A stretch of 40,942 bases of DNA from an uncultured Prevotellaceae bacterium (GTDB taxonomy: Bacteria; Bacteroidota; Bacteroidia; Bacteroidales; Bacteroidaceae). Shown piece after piece: positions 17,389-23,413 of the stretch. The notes under the pieces were generated by a model. The model was not told the origin of the DNA and made no database searches. It saw only the letters and a program-made list of their open reading frames with translations. The stretch's first letter is position 1. Every line of letters begins with the position of its first letter. The position numbers and the translations under genes are program-made. Where the stretch lies: contig ONAG01000028.1 of assembly GCA_900315745.1 (NCBI GenBank), positions 1-40,942 of the forward strand. The letters are read 5' to 3'.

Positions 17389-17864
17389 CACCAAAGCAAG
17401 AAACACGGACAGCTATCGTCCTCGCAGCCATAATATTGTCCCTTATCGCGCTGACCTTTGTCGGCTGCAAGACACCAAAGACGGTGACGGAGGTAATCAC
17501 CGAATACGTCCACGACACGGTGACAGTCCACAAGGCCGACACGGTGAGGGACGTGAAGATCACGCAGCGCACCGACACCGTGAGGCAGATTGAGAACCAC
17601 ACCTACACGCTCTCCAACCAGGGCGACACAATAAAGGAGGTGCATCATCACTATATGGCTGAGAAGACCATCGTCGTTGACAGCACAAACCGATACAAGG
17701 CCACCGTGGACAGCCTTCGCGCCGCCTTGCACGAAGCCAAGAGCAAGGAAAAGGTGGTGGTCAAGACCAAGTATATATTAAGGTGGTGGGAGTGGGGCAT
17801 CATAGGACTGCTTGCCGTGACCCTCATCGCCGCCGTCATAAAAAAGAGCGTCAAAAAGTTCTGA
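17385..17864 (+). CDS. Candidate unimolecular spanin
   Basis: 159 residues. The N-terminus has a hydrophobic signal (IVLAAIILSLIALTFVGC) ending in a lipobox-like 'LTFVGC', predicting lipid attachment at Cys28 to the outer membrane. The middle, about residues 30-130, is polar and repetitive (TVTEVITEYVHDTVTVHKAD). The C-terminus has a membrane helix (WEWGIIGLLAVTLIAAVI, about 137-154) and a basic tail. Lipoprotein plus C-terminal transmembrane segment is the layout of u-spanins such as T1 gp11, which fuse inner and outer membranes in the last step of lysis. It closes the lysis cassette. Confidence 0.72.
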   Translation: MTPKQETRTAIVLAAIILSLIALTFVGCKTPKTVTEVITEYVHDTVTVHKADTVRDVKITQRTDTVRQIENHTYTLSNQGDTIKEVHHHYMAEKTIVVDSTNRYKATVDSLRAALHEAKSKEKVVVKTKYILRWWEWGIIGLLAVTLIAAVIKKSVKKF

Positions 17865-17919
17865 TACATTTTCATAGGTACTTTGTATTGTTTTAGGTTT
17901 TAAAGGTTAAGATTGTAGG

Positions 17920-17955
17920 CCGTCCTGCCCGTGATGGGTGGGGCGGTTATTTTTT
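17920..17955 (+). terminator. Terminator after lysis cassette
   Basis: CCGTCCTGCCC, loop GTGAT, GGGTGGGGCGG pairs with some G-U pairs, then TTATTTTTT. It ends the rightward late transcript; its 3' side overlaps the stop codon of the leftward integrase gene, so it may also help end that convergent transcript. Confidence 0.75.
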
Positions 17956-19101
17956 CCCATACAGCACCCAGTCGATGACCTTCCTGTTGGCATCGTCCAC
18001 CTTCCTCGTGTCGTACTGCACGTAGATGTTGGTTACGCCAAGGCCGAAGGAATGCCCCATGGCCTGTGATATGGTCTCCATCGGCACGTCAAGGGATGCC
18101 GCCACGCTCGCCCAGGTGTGGCGGCTCCAGTATGATGTGCAGCCGTCAACGATGCCTCCAAGCTCGTGGTTCATGTGCTTTAAAAAGTCCTTGTACCCCT
18201 TGCACGTGTCGGCGAAGCAGAGCAGCGTGTCCTGTCCATTGTACCTGTCGATGATGGCTTGTGCCTCCGGCTCCACCTTGATTGAGAACAGCCGCCCGGT
18301 CTTGTTGCGCCGGTATTCCAACCGCCCATCCCTTATGCAGTCCTTCGGGAGGTTGTATAGGTCGCTGATGTTGATGCCGATGAGGAAAAGCATCAACATG
18401 AAGGTGTCGGCGTACCTACCGCCGTGCGCTATGACCTGCCTCACCTGATCTACCGACAAGTTGCGCTTCCTTGTCTGCTCCTGCTTGATTTTGAAGGCGC
18501 GGAAAGGATAGGCGGTAGTCCATTCGTTCGCCAACGCCCAGTTGAAGACGGCGCGGATGTTCCGCAGGTCGATTGCCACACCATTCGTCATCCTCCCGGT
18601 TCTTGCCTCACCCTTCCCGTCCTTCCGCTGTGATGGGCGCGTCTTCGTGCGTTCGTGCCTCTCGAAGCGTTGCAGCCATTCTGGTGTAACGCTGCTGAAG
18701 GTGGCTTTCGCATCGAAGGCTTCCACGTTCCTCGCCGTACAGATGTAGGTGGCCTTCGTGCTTGCCTTTGTCTTCGTGTCGGCGAAGCGTCGAATCGATG
18801 AGGCGAGGGTGATTTCGTCGGGGCTTTCTCCATCGACAAGCAGCCGCAGCCTCCTTTTCATTTCGTTGGCGGCAAGATTGTCGTTGTGGACTATAAATTC
18901 TTCGATATGGACATAGATGTCATTCAGACGGAAAGTCTTCGCCTTTCCCCCTGGTTCTTTCTTCGGAAACTCCCTGCCTTGGAATTTCTCCGTTGTGGTC
19001 ATTCCTGTTGGAATGTAAATCTTGACACCCCTGTATTTGACATAGATGTAAACGCGATTGTCGCGGTTCCTGACGTAGGTTGTGATGTTGTAAGTTGTCA
19101 T
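17947..19101 (-). CDS. int: Tyrosine recombinase (phage integrase)
   Basis: 384 residues, starting MTTYNITTYVRNRDNRVYIYV. An N-terminal arm-binding domain and SAM-like core-binding domain (about 100-200) precede the catalytic domain (about 215-384). Visible catalytic residues are Lys267 (NKTGR), Arg327 and His328 (WSRHTW), His350 (MGHS) and the nucleophile Tyr360 (TNIYVQYD). The position of the first catalytic Arg reads 'LFLIGINISDLYNL', without Arg. A missing first Arg is known from the Bacteroidetes element CTnDOT integrase and seems common in this branch. It should recombine the attP at 19264-19306. The gene faces the lysis operon, and its start is 15 bases from one pair of arm-type repeats. 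Confidence 0.93.
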   Translation of the reverse strand: MTTYNITTYVRNRDNRVYIYVKYRGVKIYIPTGMTTTEKFQGREFPKKEPGGKAKTFRLNDIYVHIEEFIVHNDNLAANEMKRRLRLLVDGESPDEITLASSIRRFADTKTKASTKATYICTARNVEAFDAKATFSSVTPEWLQRFERHERTKTRPSQRKDGKGEARTGRMTNGVAIDLRNIRAVFNWALANEWTTAYPFRAFKIKQEQTRKRNLSVDQVRQVIAHGGRYADTFMLMLFLIGINISDLYNLPKDCIRDGRLEYRRNKTGRLFSIKVEPEAQAIIDRYNGQDTLLCFADTCKGYKDFLKHMNHELGGIVDGCTSYWSRHTWASVAASLDVPMETISQAMGHSFGLGVTNIYVQYDTRKVDDANRKVIDWVLYGKK

Positions 19102-19115
19102 AATGTTGTTTTTTT

Positions 19116-19137
19116 GGTTGACGAATGGTTGACGATT
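19116..19137 (+). repeat. Left pair of integrase arm-type repeats
   Basis: Two tandem 11-nt units, GGTTGACGAAT and GGTTGACGATT, just upstream of the integrase start. The same unit with the same 11-nt period occurs at 19367-19388 on the other side of the attP core. They are likely arm sites for the integrase N-terminal domain and could also let the enzyme control its own promoter. Confidence 0.7.
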
Positions 19138-19263
19138 AACTGTTTCATAAGTTCAATATACGCGCATATTGTAAAGATTTTTTACTTTCTTGTCGCCTTA
19201 AAAACCCTTAAGCGTTGTCTTCAATCGCTTTAAACGACTGAAAATCAACGCTGTAAGGGTTAG

Positions 19264-19306
19264 TGATTCCGTTGGGGCTCGAACCCAAGACCTACTGCTT
19301 AGAAGG
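19264..19306 (-). other. attP core: 3' part of a tRNA-Arg(UCU) gene
   Basis: Read on the minus strand this stretch has exact tRNA geometry from position 31 to the discriminator: anticodon loop CTTCTAA (anticodon TCT), 3' anticodon stem GCAGT, 5-nt variable loop AGGTC, T-arm TTGGG-TTCGAGC-CCCAA, acceptor strand CGGAATC and discriminator A. The 5' half of the tRNA is absent: upstream sequence does not pair with the anticodon stem. A partial tRNA 3' end beside int is the classic attP core that restores the host tRNA after integration. Crossover probably occurs in the anticodon loop/stem. Confidence 0.85.
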
Positions 19307-19366
19307 TAAAAGCCGACTTTTGCAACGTGCTTTGTATCAAGGATTTGCACATTATGTAAATTGGAT

Positions 19367-19388
19367 GGTTGACGATGTGTTGACGATG
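19367..19388 (+). repeat. Right pair of integrase arm-type repeats
   Basis: Tandem 11-nt units GGTTGACGATG and TGTTGACGATG, in the same orientation and period as the left pair at 19116-19137. Each pair lies within about 140 bases of the tRNA-like core. They end 7 bases before the stop of the HIRAN-like gene. Confidence 0.7.
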
Positions 19389-19395
19389 ATGGGTG

Positions 19396-20004
19396 TTATT
19401 CATTGGGAATTATAGCCTTGCCATAGTAGAATTGATGGTTGTCGTAGTCATCATAACTCTTCGAGATGAAGACATGCACCTTCGCCTTGCCTCCGATGCT
19501 GAGCAGCCCTTCGTGTAGTTGCCTGTTGCCAGCTGGGAGCCATCCAACACGCTTTTTCCCGATGAACACGCCAATGGCATAGGGGTCTTTCGGGTTGTTG
19601 GTGATGGCCTTGATGTAGCCGTCGTGGTCGCCAAGGTAGGAATCGTCAATGTTGGCATAGTTGATGCCCTTGATGGAGTATTCCATTTCTTCAAATTCAT
19701 CATCTTCTTCATCGTCATCTTCTTTCTCATCTTCATCTGGTGCGACAAGTTTGATAAGATGGCGAGGCTCTGATGGAGAGGATGCGGGAGTTTGATCCAA
19801 CTGTTCTTGTTCTTGCTCTTGTTCCAGTTCCAACTCTTCCGCTTCTGCCTGTTTTCGTTTCATATACCGATATGTAAAATAGCCGATAGCAAGACCGACA
19901 GGGAGTGAAAGAAGACCTTCCTTCCCGGCCATGATGCTGCCGATGATGAAAAAGAAAGCGAAATAATAGAGAATACCGATGAGGATTTTTGTTTTTAGTT
20001 TCAT
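19396..20004 (-). CDS. Membrane-anchored HIRAN-like protein
   Basis: 202 residues (MKLKTKILIGILYYFAFFFI). Two N-terminal membrane segments (about 7-25 and 30-46) are followed by a basic 'RYMKRKQ', a Glu/Gln-rich stretch and a strongly acidic linker (about 85-107). The C-terminal about 95 residues, with 'SYLGDHDGYIKAI', 'NPKDPYAIGVFIGKKRVGWLP' read in parts, match the HIRAN pattern (NP.D..Ai.V....k.iGylp). HIRAN domains bind DNA ends in helicases such as HLTF and occur alone in phages. The gene lies between int and the repressor on the same strand, so it is probably expressed in the lysogen. A superinfection-exclusion or host-conversion role is inference. Confidence 0.7.
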   Translation of the reverse strand: MKLKTKILIGILYYFAFFFIIGSIMAGKEGLLSLPVGLAIGYFTYRYMKRKQAEAEELELEQEQEQEQLDQTPASSPSEPRHLIKLVAPDEDEKEDDDEEDDEFEEMEYSIKGINYANIDDSYLGDHDGYIKAITNNPKDPYAIGVFIGKKRVGWLPAGNRQLHEGLLSIGGKAKVHVFISKSYDDYDNHQFYYGKAIIPNE

Positions 20005-20027
20005 TTTGAATGATTTTATTGGTTATA

Positions 20028-20489
20028 TTATTTATGTTGTTTTTCGAGTAGGGTGATGAGACGGTCTATCTGCTCTTGTGCCTTGCTGACCTGCTCGTAG
20101 GCTTTGTCGAGTTGTTCCTGAGACTTGTCAACCTGTGATTGAGATTTCTCTGTTAGCATCCGTTGGGCTGCAATTTCGTCAAGTGCCTTGCTGATGATAT
20201 CGGGTATCTCGACGTGGATGGAGTTCCCGGCTACGGCGGTGCCGTCACCCTCCACAGTGGCCACATTGCCTTCTTTTGGCAACAACATCTCACCCTCGCC
20301 GGTCAACAACCAGTCTTTGTTAAGGTCTGGTGCAGCATTGATAATGCTCCTTAATTTCGTAGGCGATGGTTCGATTCTTAACTTAGAAATATAGCCAATA
20401 GCTAAACCTGCTTTCTTCTCAAAGCGATTTTGGCCAATTCCCTTATATTTCAAATATTCTATAAGTCTTTGTTTTACAGTTGTTTCCAT
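20028..20489 (-). CDS. Phage repressor, XRE-type helix-turn-helix
   Basis: 153 residues from ATG 20489 (METTVKQRLIEYLKYKGIG); a TTG at 20498 is an alternative start. Residues about 8-65 form an XRE-like helix-turn-helix (QNRFEKKAGLAIGYISKL) with the 'DLNKDWLLTGEGEML' motif common in Bacteroidetes phage repressors. There is no peptidase domain for RecA-triggered self-cleavage. Instead the C-terminus (about 105-153) is a coiled coil of repeated 'KSQ/QLDKAYEQ' units, suggesting oligomer formation. Its gene faces the early operon across a 161-base switch region that holds palindromes it probably binds. Confidence 0.82.
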   Translation of the reverse strand: METTVKQRLIEYLKYKGIGQNRFEKKAGLAIGYISKLRIEPSPTKLRSIINAAPDLNKDWLLTGEGEMLLPKEGNVATVEGDGTAVAGNSIHVEIPDIISKALDEIAAQRMLTEKSQSQVDKSQEQLDKAYEQVSKAQEQIDRLITLLEKQHK

Positions 20490-20505
20490 TGTTGTCAATT
20501 TTAAT

Positions 20506-20522
20506 TACGTAAATTTTGCGTA
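20506..20522. promoter_or_regulatory. Imperfect palindrome, operator candidate
   Basis: TACGTAAA-T-TTTGCGTA has arms matching in 7 of 8 positions. It lies in the repressor leader, 17 bases upstream of the repressor ATG, so binding here could control the repressor gene itself. Confidence 0.5.
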
Positions 20523-20550
20523 GATTTATTGAAAATTATCCATAATATTC

Positions 20551-20581
20551 TTGCAATTATAGATAATTATCAATACCTTTG
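20551..20581 (+). promoter_or_regulatory. Early promoter (TTG ... TACCTTTG)
   Basis: -33 box TTG at 20551-20553, 20-base spacer, -7 box TACCTTTG at 20574-20581: an excellent Bacteroidetes promoter. The spacer contains the perfect palindrome GATAATTATC (20562-20571). Transcription would start near 20588 and drive the early operon from 20651. Confidence 0.8.
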
Positions 20582-20592
20582 CAAAGTATTTT

Positions 20593-20614
20593 CAAATCAT
20601 TTGCAAATCATTTG
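20593..20614. promoter_or_regulatory. Tandem palindromic operators (CAAATCATTTG x2)
   Basis: Two abutting copies of CAAATCATTTG, each a palindrome around its central base, with an 11-bp period (one helix turn). They lie between the forward and reverse -7 boxes, at the start of both predicted transcripts, so one bound repressor array could block both promoters. A third half site (CAAAT) follows at 20615. Confidence 0.7.
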
Positions 20615-20645
20615 CAAATATACTGATTAAACTTTAAAAAATCAA
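20615..20645 (-). promoter_or_regulatory. Repressor/lysogeny promoter on minus strand
   Basis: Plus-strand CAAATATA at 20615-20622 reads TATATTTG on the minus strand (TAnnTTTG). CAA at 20643-20645 is a -33 TTG at 20-base spacing. Transcription would begin near 20608, run left through the operators and face the early promoter. Confidence 0.55.
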
Positions 20646-20650
20646 GGAAT

Positions 20651-20911
20651 ATGACAAAAAAGAGTTTAGAGCGGTTAATCGGGCGGAAGGTGCGGGAAGA
20701 GGAGTTCCTCACCGCCGAACTTGTACTCCCCACGATGAGCGACTACATGGATGAGGGAGAGTTCCTGATGAGCTTCAGGAGCACCGACAGCATGTGTGGC
20801 TTGGTAGAGAAGATGGCCGACGTTATCGAGGACTTGATAGCGATGGTGACAGCACAGCGGATTGCGTTGAAGAAATTGGAAGACAAAAACTCAGAACGAT
20901 ATGGAAAATGA
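20651..20911 (+). CDS. Hypothetical early protein (86 aa), first gene of early operon
   Basis: MTKKSLERLIGRKVREEEFLTAELVLPTM..., 86 residues, helical and charged. It is the first gene after the early promoter, with a leader of about 60 bases. It is clearly related to the 131-residue protein at 21361: both share a start MTK....E..IG..V...E...A, a middle with D...F....S......LV...AD and an M..A....L end. No function is known to me. Its stop overlaps the next gene by 11 bases. Confidence 0.75.
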   Translation: MTKKSLERLIGRKVREEEFLTAELVLPTMSDYMDEGEFLMSFRSTDSMCGLVEKMADVIEDLIAMVTAQRIALKKLEDKNSERYGK

Positions 20912-21161
20912 AAGCATTAAGGACATCGAGCGTCTGCGCCAGGAGCGCAACGCATCGATCTGCAGTGACTGGGAGCGTGAAGCCCCTGCCGCCGTTCGCG
21001 GTGGAGCAGCACCTTCCCGTGTGATGGCCGTCCTCGCGTCGCGTTACAACATGACGGCGCAGGGCGTGGAGAGCGTGTTGCGCCTCGCCGGCCTGTACGA
21101 CGGAGCGCGGAAGTACAAGGAGAGTGTCACCGAAAAGAGCGAAGGACATGAAGGAGACTAA
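20901..21161 (+). CDS. Hypothetical early protein (86 aa), possible DNA-binding
   Basis: MENESIKDIERLRQERNASI..., with 'RVMAVLASRYNMTAQGVESVL' (about residues 40-60), a helix-turn-helix-like pattern. It overlaps the gene before it by 11 bases and the next one by 14. Position in the first part of the early operon suits a regulator. The assignment is weak: only the helical spacing supports it. Confidence 0.65.
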   Translation: MENESIKDIERLRQERNASICSDWEREAPAAVRGGAAPSRVMAVLASRYNMTAQGVESVLRLAGLYDGARKYKESVTEKSEGHEGD

Positions 21162-21345
21162 GGTGGAGATGGTAGAGAAGAAGTGGATGTCGAACAGCGA
21201 GGCTCAGGCATACCTGGGCGTGTCTCCCGGCTTCCTTCAGAACCAGCGTCAGGCGGGCCGTCTTCGCCACTACAAGGTTGGTTCGGTGATATTCTACCGT
21301 ATTAAGGACTTGGACAGTCTGATTGAGAGAAACCGCATTATCTAA
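21148..21345 (+). CDS. Helix-turn-helix protein, excisionase/MerR-like
   Basis: 65 residues (MKETKVEMVEKKWMSNSEAQ). 'WMSNSEAQAYLGVSPGFLQNQRQ' read in two parts, then 'RHYKVGSVIFYRIKDLDSLI', is the standard winged helix of the MerR/HTH_17 excisionase family. Such proteins bend DNA at attachment sites or act as early regulators. As an early gene under the promoter that the repressor controls, it is a reasonable excisionase candidate for the int/attP system 2 kb away, but a purely regulatory role is equally possible. ATG 21148 overlaps the preceding gene by 14 bases. Confidence 0.75.
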   Translation: MKETKVEMVEKKWMSNSEAQAYLGVSPGFLQNQRQAGRLRHYKVGSVIFYRIKDLDSLIERNRII

Positions 21346-21360
21346 TTAAAATCAAGCATT

Positions 21361-21756
21361 ATGACAAAGCAAGAATTTGAGGAGCGCATTGGCCACCCCG
21401 TGACCGATAATGAGTATGCTCAGGCCGATGCCATCTACTTGGCAGCCGGTGACATGGACAAGGACACCTTCTGCGAGCTCTACAAGAGCGAGGAGGGGTT
21501 GCGCAACCTCGTTGGCATCCTGGCCGACCGTGTGTACACGATGGAGGCCAACGTGGACGCGCTGAGGAACAAGATTAAATCAATCGGCTTGCAATACCTG
21601 GAGCATCATCAGTGTGACGATGATGACGCGAAGTTGGCCGTGGCCATACTTGGGTATCGTGAATACATCCGCGTCAAGCTGGAGAAAGACTACTACCTGA
21701 CGAAGAGGGACCGTGAGAAGCTCATCGCCTTAGTTGACGGAGGGAACATATTATGA
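21361..21756 (+). CDS. Hypothetical early protein (131 aa), paralogue of 20651 gene
   Basis: MTKQEFEERIGHPVTDNEYA..., with acidic middle 'HHQCDDDDAKLAVAILGYR' and a basic end. Its first 75 residues align with the protein at 20651-20911, so the operon carries a duplicated small family. Proteins of this type are frequent in early regions of Bacteroidales phages, but I know no function. The stop overlaps the next start (ATGA). Confidence 0.75.
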   Translation: MTKQEFEERIGHPVTDNEYAQADAIYLAAGDMDKDTFCELYKSEEGLRNLVGILADRVYTMEANVDALRNKIKSIGLQYLEHHQCDDDDAKLAVAILGYREYIRVKLEKDYYLTKRDREKLIALVDGGNIL

Positions 21757-21887
21757 GAAGAGAGGAATATCAAGACCCGCTGGTGTGGTTGGTGTCGAAG
21801 GGTGCCGACCGCCTGACGGAGGGCCAAGTCCTTGCCGCCACCGTCATCATGTTCGCCATTGGTCTCATCATTGCATTACTGAGATGA
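21753..21887 (+). CDS. Small membrane protein (44 aa)
   Basis: MRREEYQDPLVWLVSKGADR followed by a single C-terminal membrane helix (VLAATVIMFAIGLIIALL). It is joined on both sides by ATGA overlaps, which supports translation. No family recognised. With the next gene it forms a pair of tiny membrane proteins in the early operon. Confidence 0.6.
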   Translation: MRREEYQDPLVWLVSKGADRLTEGQVLAATVIMFAIGLIIALLR

Positions 21888-22051
21888 ACACCATGGCCAT
21901 AGCAGATTGCATCATCGCCCTCCTCGTCGTGTTTTTCTCCATGTTCGCCATGCACCAAGGCAAGGCGACAAGGGAAACAGAAATGAAGTCTGCACTATGC
22001 TACCTAACAATAGCTGTGCTGCTTGCCTCCGTGCTATTTGTGGCAATTTAA
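21884..22051 (+). CDS. Small membrane protein with two helices (55 aa)
   Basis: MNTMAIADCIIALLVVFFSM..., with hydrophobic segments at about 5-22 and 38-55 around a short charged loop (HQGKATRETEMK). It starts by ATGA overlap with the stop of the gene before. Function unknown; such proteins may alter the host membrane early in infection, but that is a guess. Confidence 0.6.
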   Translation: MNTMAIADCIIALLVVFFSMFAMHQGKATRETEMKSALCYLTIAVLLASVLFVAI

Positions 22052-22074
22052 TAAACTTATAATAACTTAGAAAC

Positions 22075-22251
22075 ATGAAAAAGTACATCAAACCTAACAG
22101 TGAATTGATACCTGCCGACGCTCAGATTTTGAGCGACAGCACCACCCATGGCACCATCTCCATCATCGACGGCCCCGTCATCGAGGATGGCTCAGAAATC
22201 TTATCACCAAGAATCAACTTATGGGAGGACGAAGAAGATGAGGGATATTAA
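22075..22251 (+). CDS. Small acidic hypothetical protein (58 aa)
   Basis: MKKYIKPNSELIPADAQILS..., ending WEDEEDEGY. ATG 22075 follows a short AT-rich gap. The beginning 'MKKYIKP' plus hydrophobic 'SELIPADAQIL' resembles short Bacteroidales peptides of unknown role. Its 3' end overlaps the YopX-like gene by 14 bases. No membrane segment. Confidence 0.6.
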   Translation: MKKYIKPNSELIPADAQILSDSTTHGTISIIDGPVIEDGSEILSPRINLWEDEEDEGY

Positions 22252-22651
22252 GTTCAGAGGCAAGCGTCGCAAAGACGGCAAGTGGATATATGGCGACCTG
22301 TTCTCAGCAGAAGGTTGCAAGGGCGACGATAGGCCCGCCATCAACTATTATGCCGATGACGATTTTGAGGATGAGGAAGAAGCCGGATCCGGGTGGCTAT
22401 ATGACTACGTTGACCCCGACACCGTGGGTCAGTACACCGGGCTGAAAGACCCCAACGGCGTGGAAATCTACGAGGGCGATATCGTCTATAACGCTCAGCT
22501 GGAGTTCGCCGAGGTGAAATATGAGAATGGTGCTTTCTGGATTTACAGCCCGGTGCAAAATATATGTACGATGGTATCAAATCAGGATTGTGTCAATGGC
22601 AACAAATACGACAACCCCGAACTATTAACTGACAAGCCATGGAAGCAATGA
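22238..22651 (+). CDS. YopX family protein
   Basis: 137 residues from ATG 22238. 'MRDIKFRGKRRKDGKWIYGDL', 'VDPDTVGQYTGLKDPNGVEI' and 'YEGDIV' are the hallmark motifs of the YopX family (IKFRaw...W.YG.l; VD..TVGQYTGL.D.nG..IyeGDIv), which is very common in phage early regions. The biochemical role of YopX proteins is not known. An upstream start at 22148 would overlap the previous gene and is unlikely. Confidence 0.9.
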   Translation: MRDIKFRGKRRKDGKWIYGDLFSAEGCKGDDRPAINYYADDDFEDEEEAGSGWLYDYVDPDTVGQYTGLKDPNGVEIYEGDIVYNAQLEFAEVKYENGAFWIYSPVQNICTMVSNQDCVNGNKYDNPELLTDKPWKQ

Positions 22652-22848
22652 TGACACTTGATGACTTTCCGCCCAACAAGAAGAACTGCGCCACCTGCAC
22701 CCGAAAGGGTGGCGGGTGCGAGCGGTCGAAGAACAACAAGCAGCAGCACAATGGCATCCTCTACAACCAAGACACGAAGTTGCCTTCAGGCATCATCTAC
22801 TGCTGCGTCCACTACACAGGGCCATACGAGAAAGGAGGCACGAAATGA
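22639..22848 (+). CDS. Cys-rich hypothetical protein (69 aa)
   Basis: MEAMMTLDDFPPNKKNCATCTRKGGGCERSK-type N-terminus, with later 'YCCVHYTGPY'. The C-x2-C ... C and CC...H arrangement suggests a small zinc-binding fold. It overlaps the YopX-like gene by 13 bases and the next gene by ATGA. Family unknown. Confidence 0.65.
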   Translation: MEAMMTLDDFPPNKKNCATCTRKGGGCERSKNNKQQHNGILYNQDTKLPSGIIYCCVHYTGPYEKGGTK

Positions 22849-23042
22849 AAGACTGCTGCGCATTGTGCAAGTCGTACAGCTGCACCAAAACCGGCCCCGA
22901 ACGTGCTTCAGGATGGTGCATGCGTCGCCGCCTGTCGGTGTCCTCCGGGTTCTGGTGCGCACAATTCTCTAAATCATCCCCGGTGAGATACGCCCAGGAG
23001 GCTCACCAGGTGCAAATCAGCAACAACACGGTATGGGATTAA
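22845..23042 (+). CDS. Cys-rich hypothetical protein (65 aa)
   Basis: MKDCCALCKSYSCTKTGPER... with seven Cys in the first about 45 residues (CC..C....C, later WC and WC). It is probably a small metal-binding protein. It begins by ATGA overlap with the similar Cys-rich gene before it, and the two may act together or be distant relatives. Function unknown. Confidence 0.65.
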   Translation: MKDCCALCKSYSCTKTGPERASGWCMRRRLSVSSGFWCAQFSKSSPVRYAQEAHQVQISNNTVWD

Positions 23043-23081
23043 GGACTAACGACAAGAGAGCGAACGAAAACAATTATTAGT

Positions 23082-23264
23082 ATGAACAACCCGAGAAAAT
23101 TCTGCCTTTCCAAGGGCATTTATGAGAGACGTGCCATCGAGGCCGTTGAGATGTACGCGAGCACTGTTGCAGACGATCTGCGGCGCATCATGGAAGGCTT
23201 CCCCGCCAGGCCGCTGCACGAGCGGTTGCAGGACTACATCAACATAGAGCCATTGAGACCATGA
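23082..23264 (+). CDS. Hypothetical protein (60 aa)
   Basis: MNNPRKFCLSKGIYERRAIE..., a helical basic protein with no membrane segment. The start lies 40 bases after the previous gene and its TGA overlaps the next ATG. No recognisable family. Confidence 0.6.
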   Translation: MNNPRKFCLSKGIYERRAIEAVEMYASTVADDLRRIMEGFPARPLHERLQDYINIEPLRP

Positions 23265-23413
23265 CACCATCAGACTATTACCGCATCTGCGCCCAACTCT
23301 CCGTCATCCAAGACGTGCTGGAGGAATACGGTAACAGAACGTTAGAGAATGCCGTGCAGACGCTTGAAGCGAGGAAGAAGTGGTGGGAGGAACATCAAAA
23401 TAACGAGCCATGA
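23261..23413 (+). CDS. Hypothetical protein (50 aa)
   Basis: MTPSDYYRICAQLSVIQDVL..., ending KKWWEEHQNNEP; a single helical small protein. ATGA overlaps join it to the genes on both sides, which is the best evidence that it is translated. No family recognised. Confidence 0.55.
   Translation: MTPSDYYRICAQLSVIQDVLEEYGNRTLENAVQTLEARKKWWEEHQNNEP

Noticed and set aside
19261-19310. Complete tRNA gene
   Set aside because: Only positions 31-73 of a tRNA are present; the D-arm and 5' acceptor strand are missing, so it is an attachment core and not a functional tRNA.
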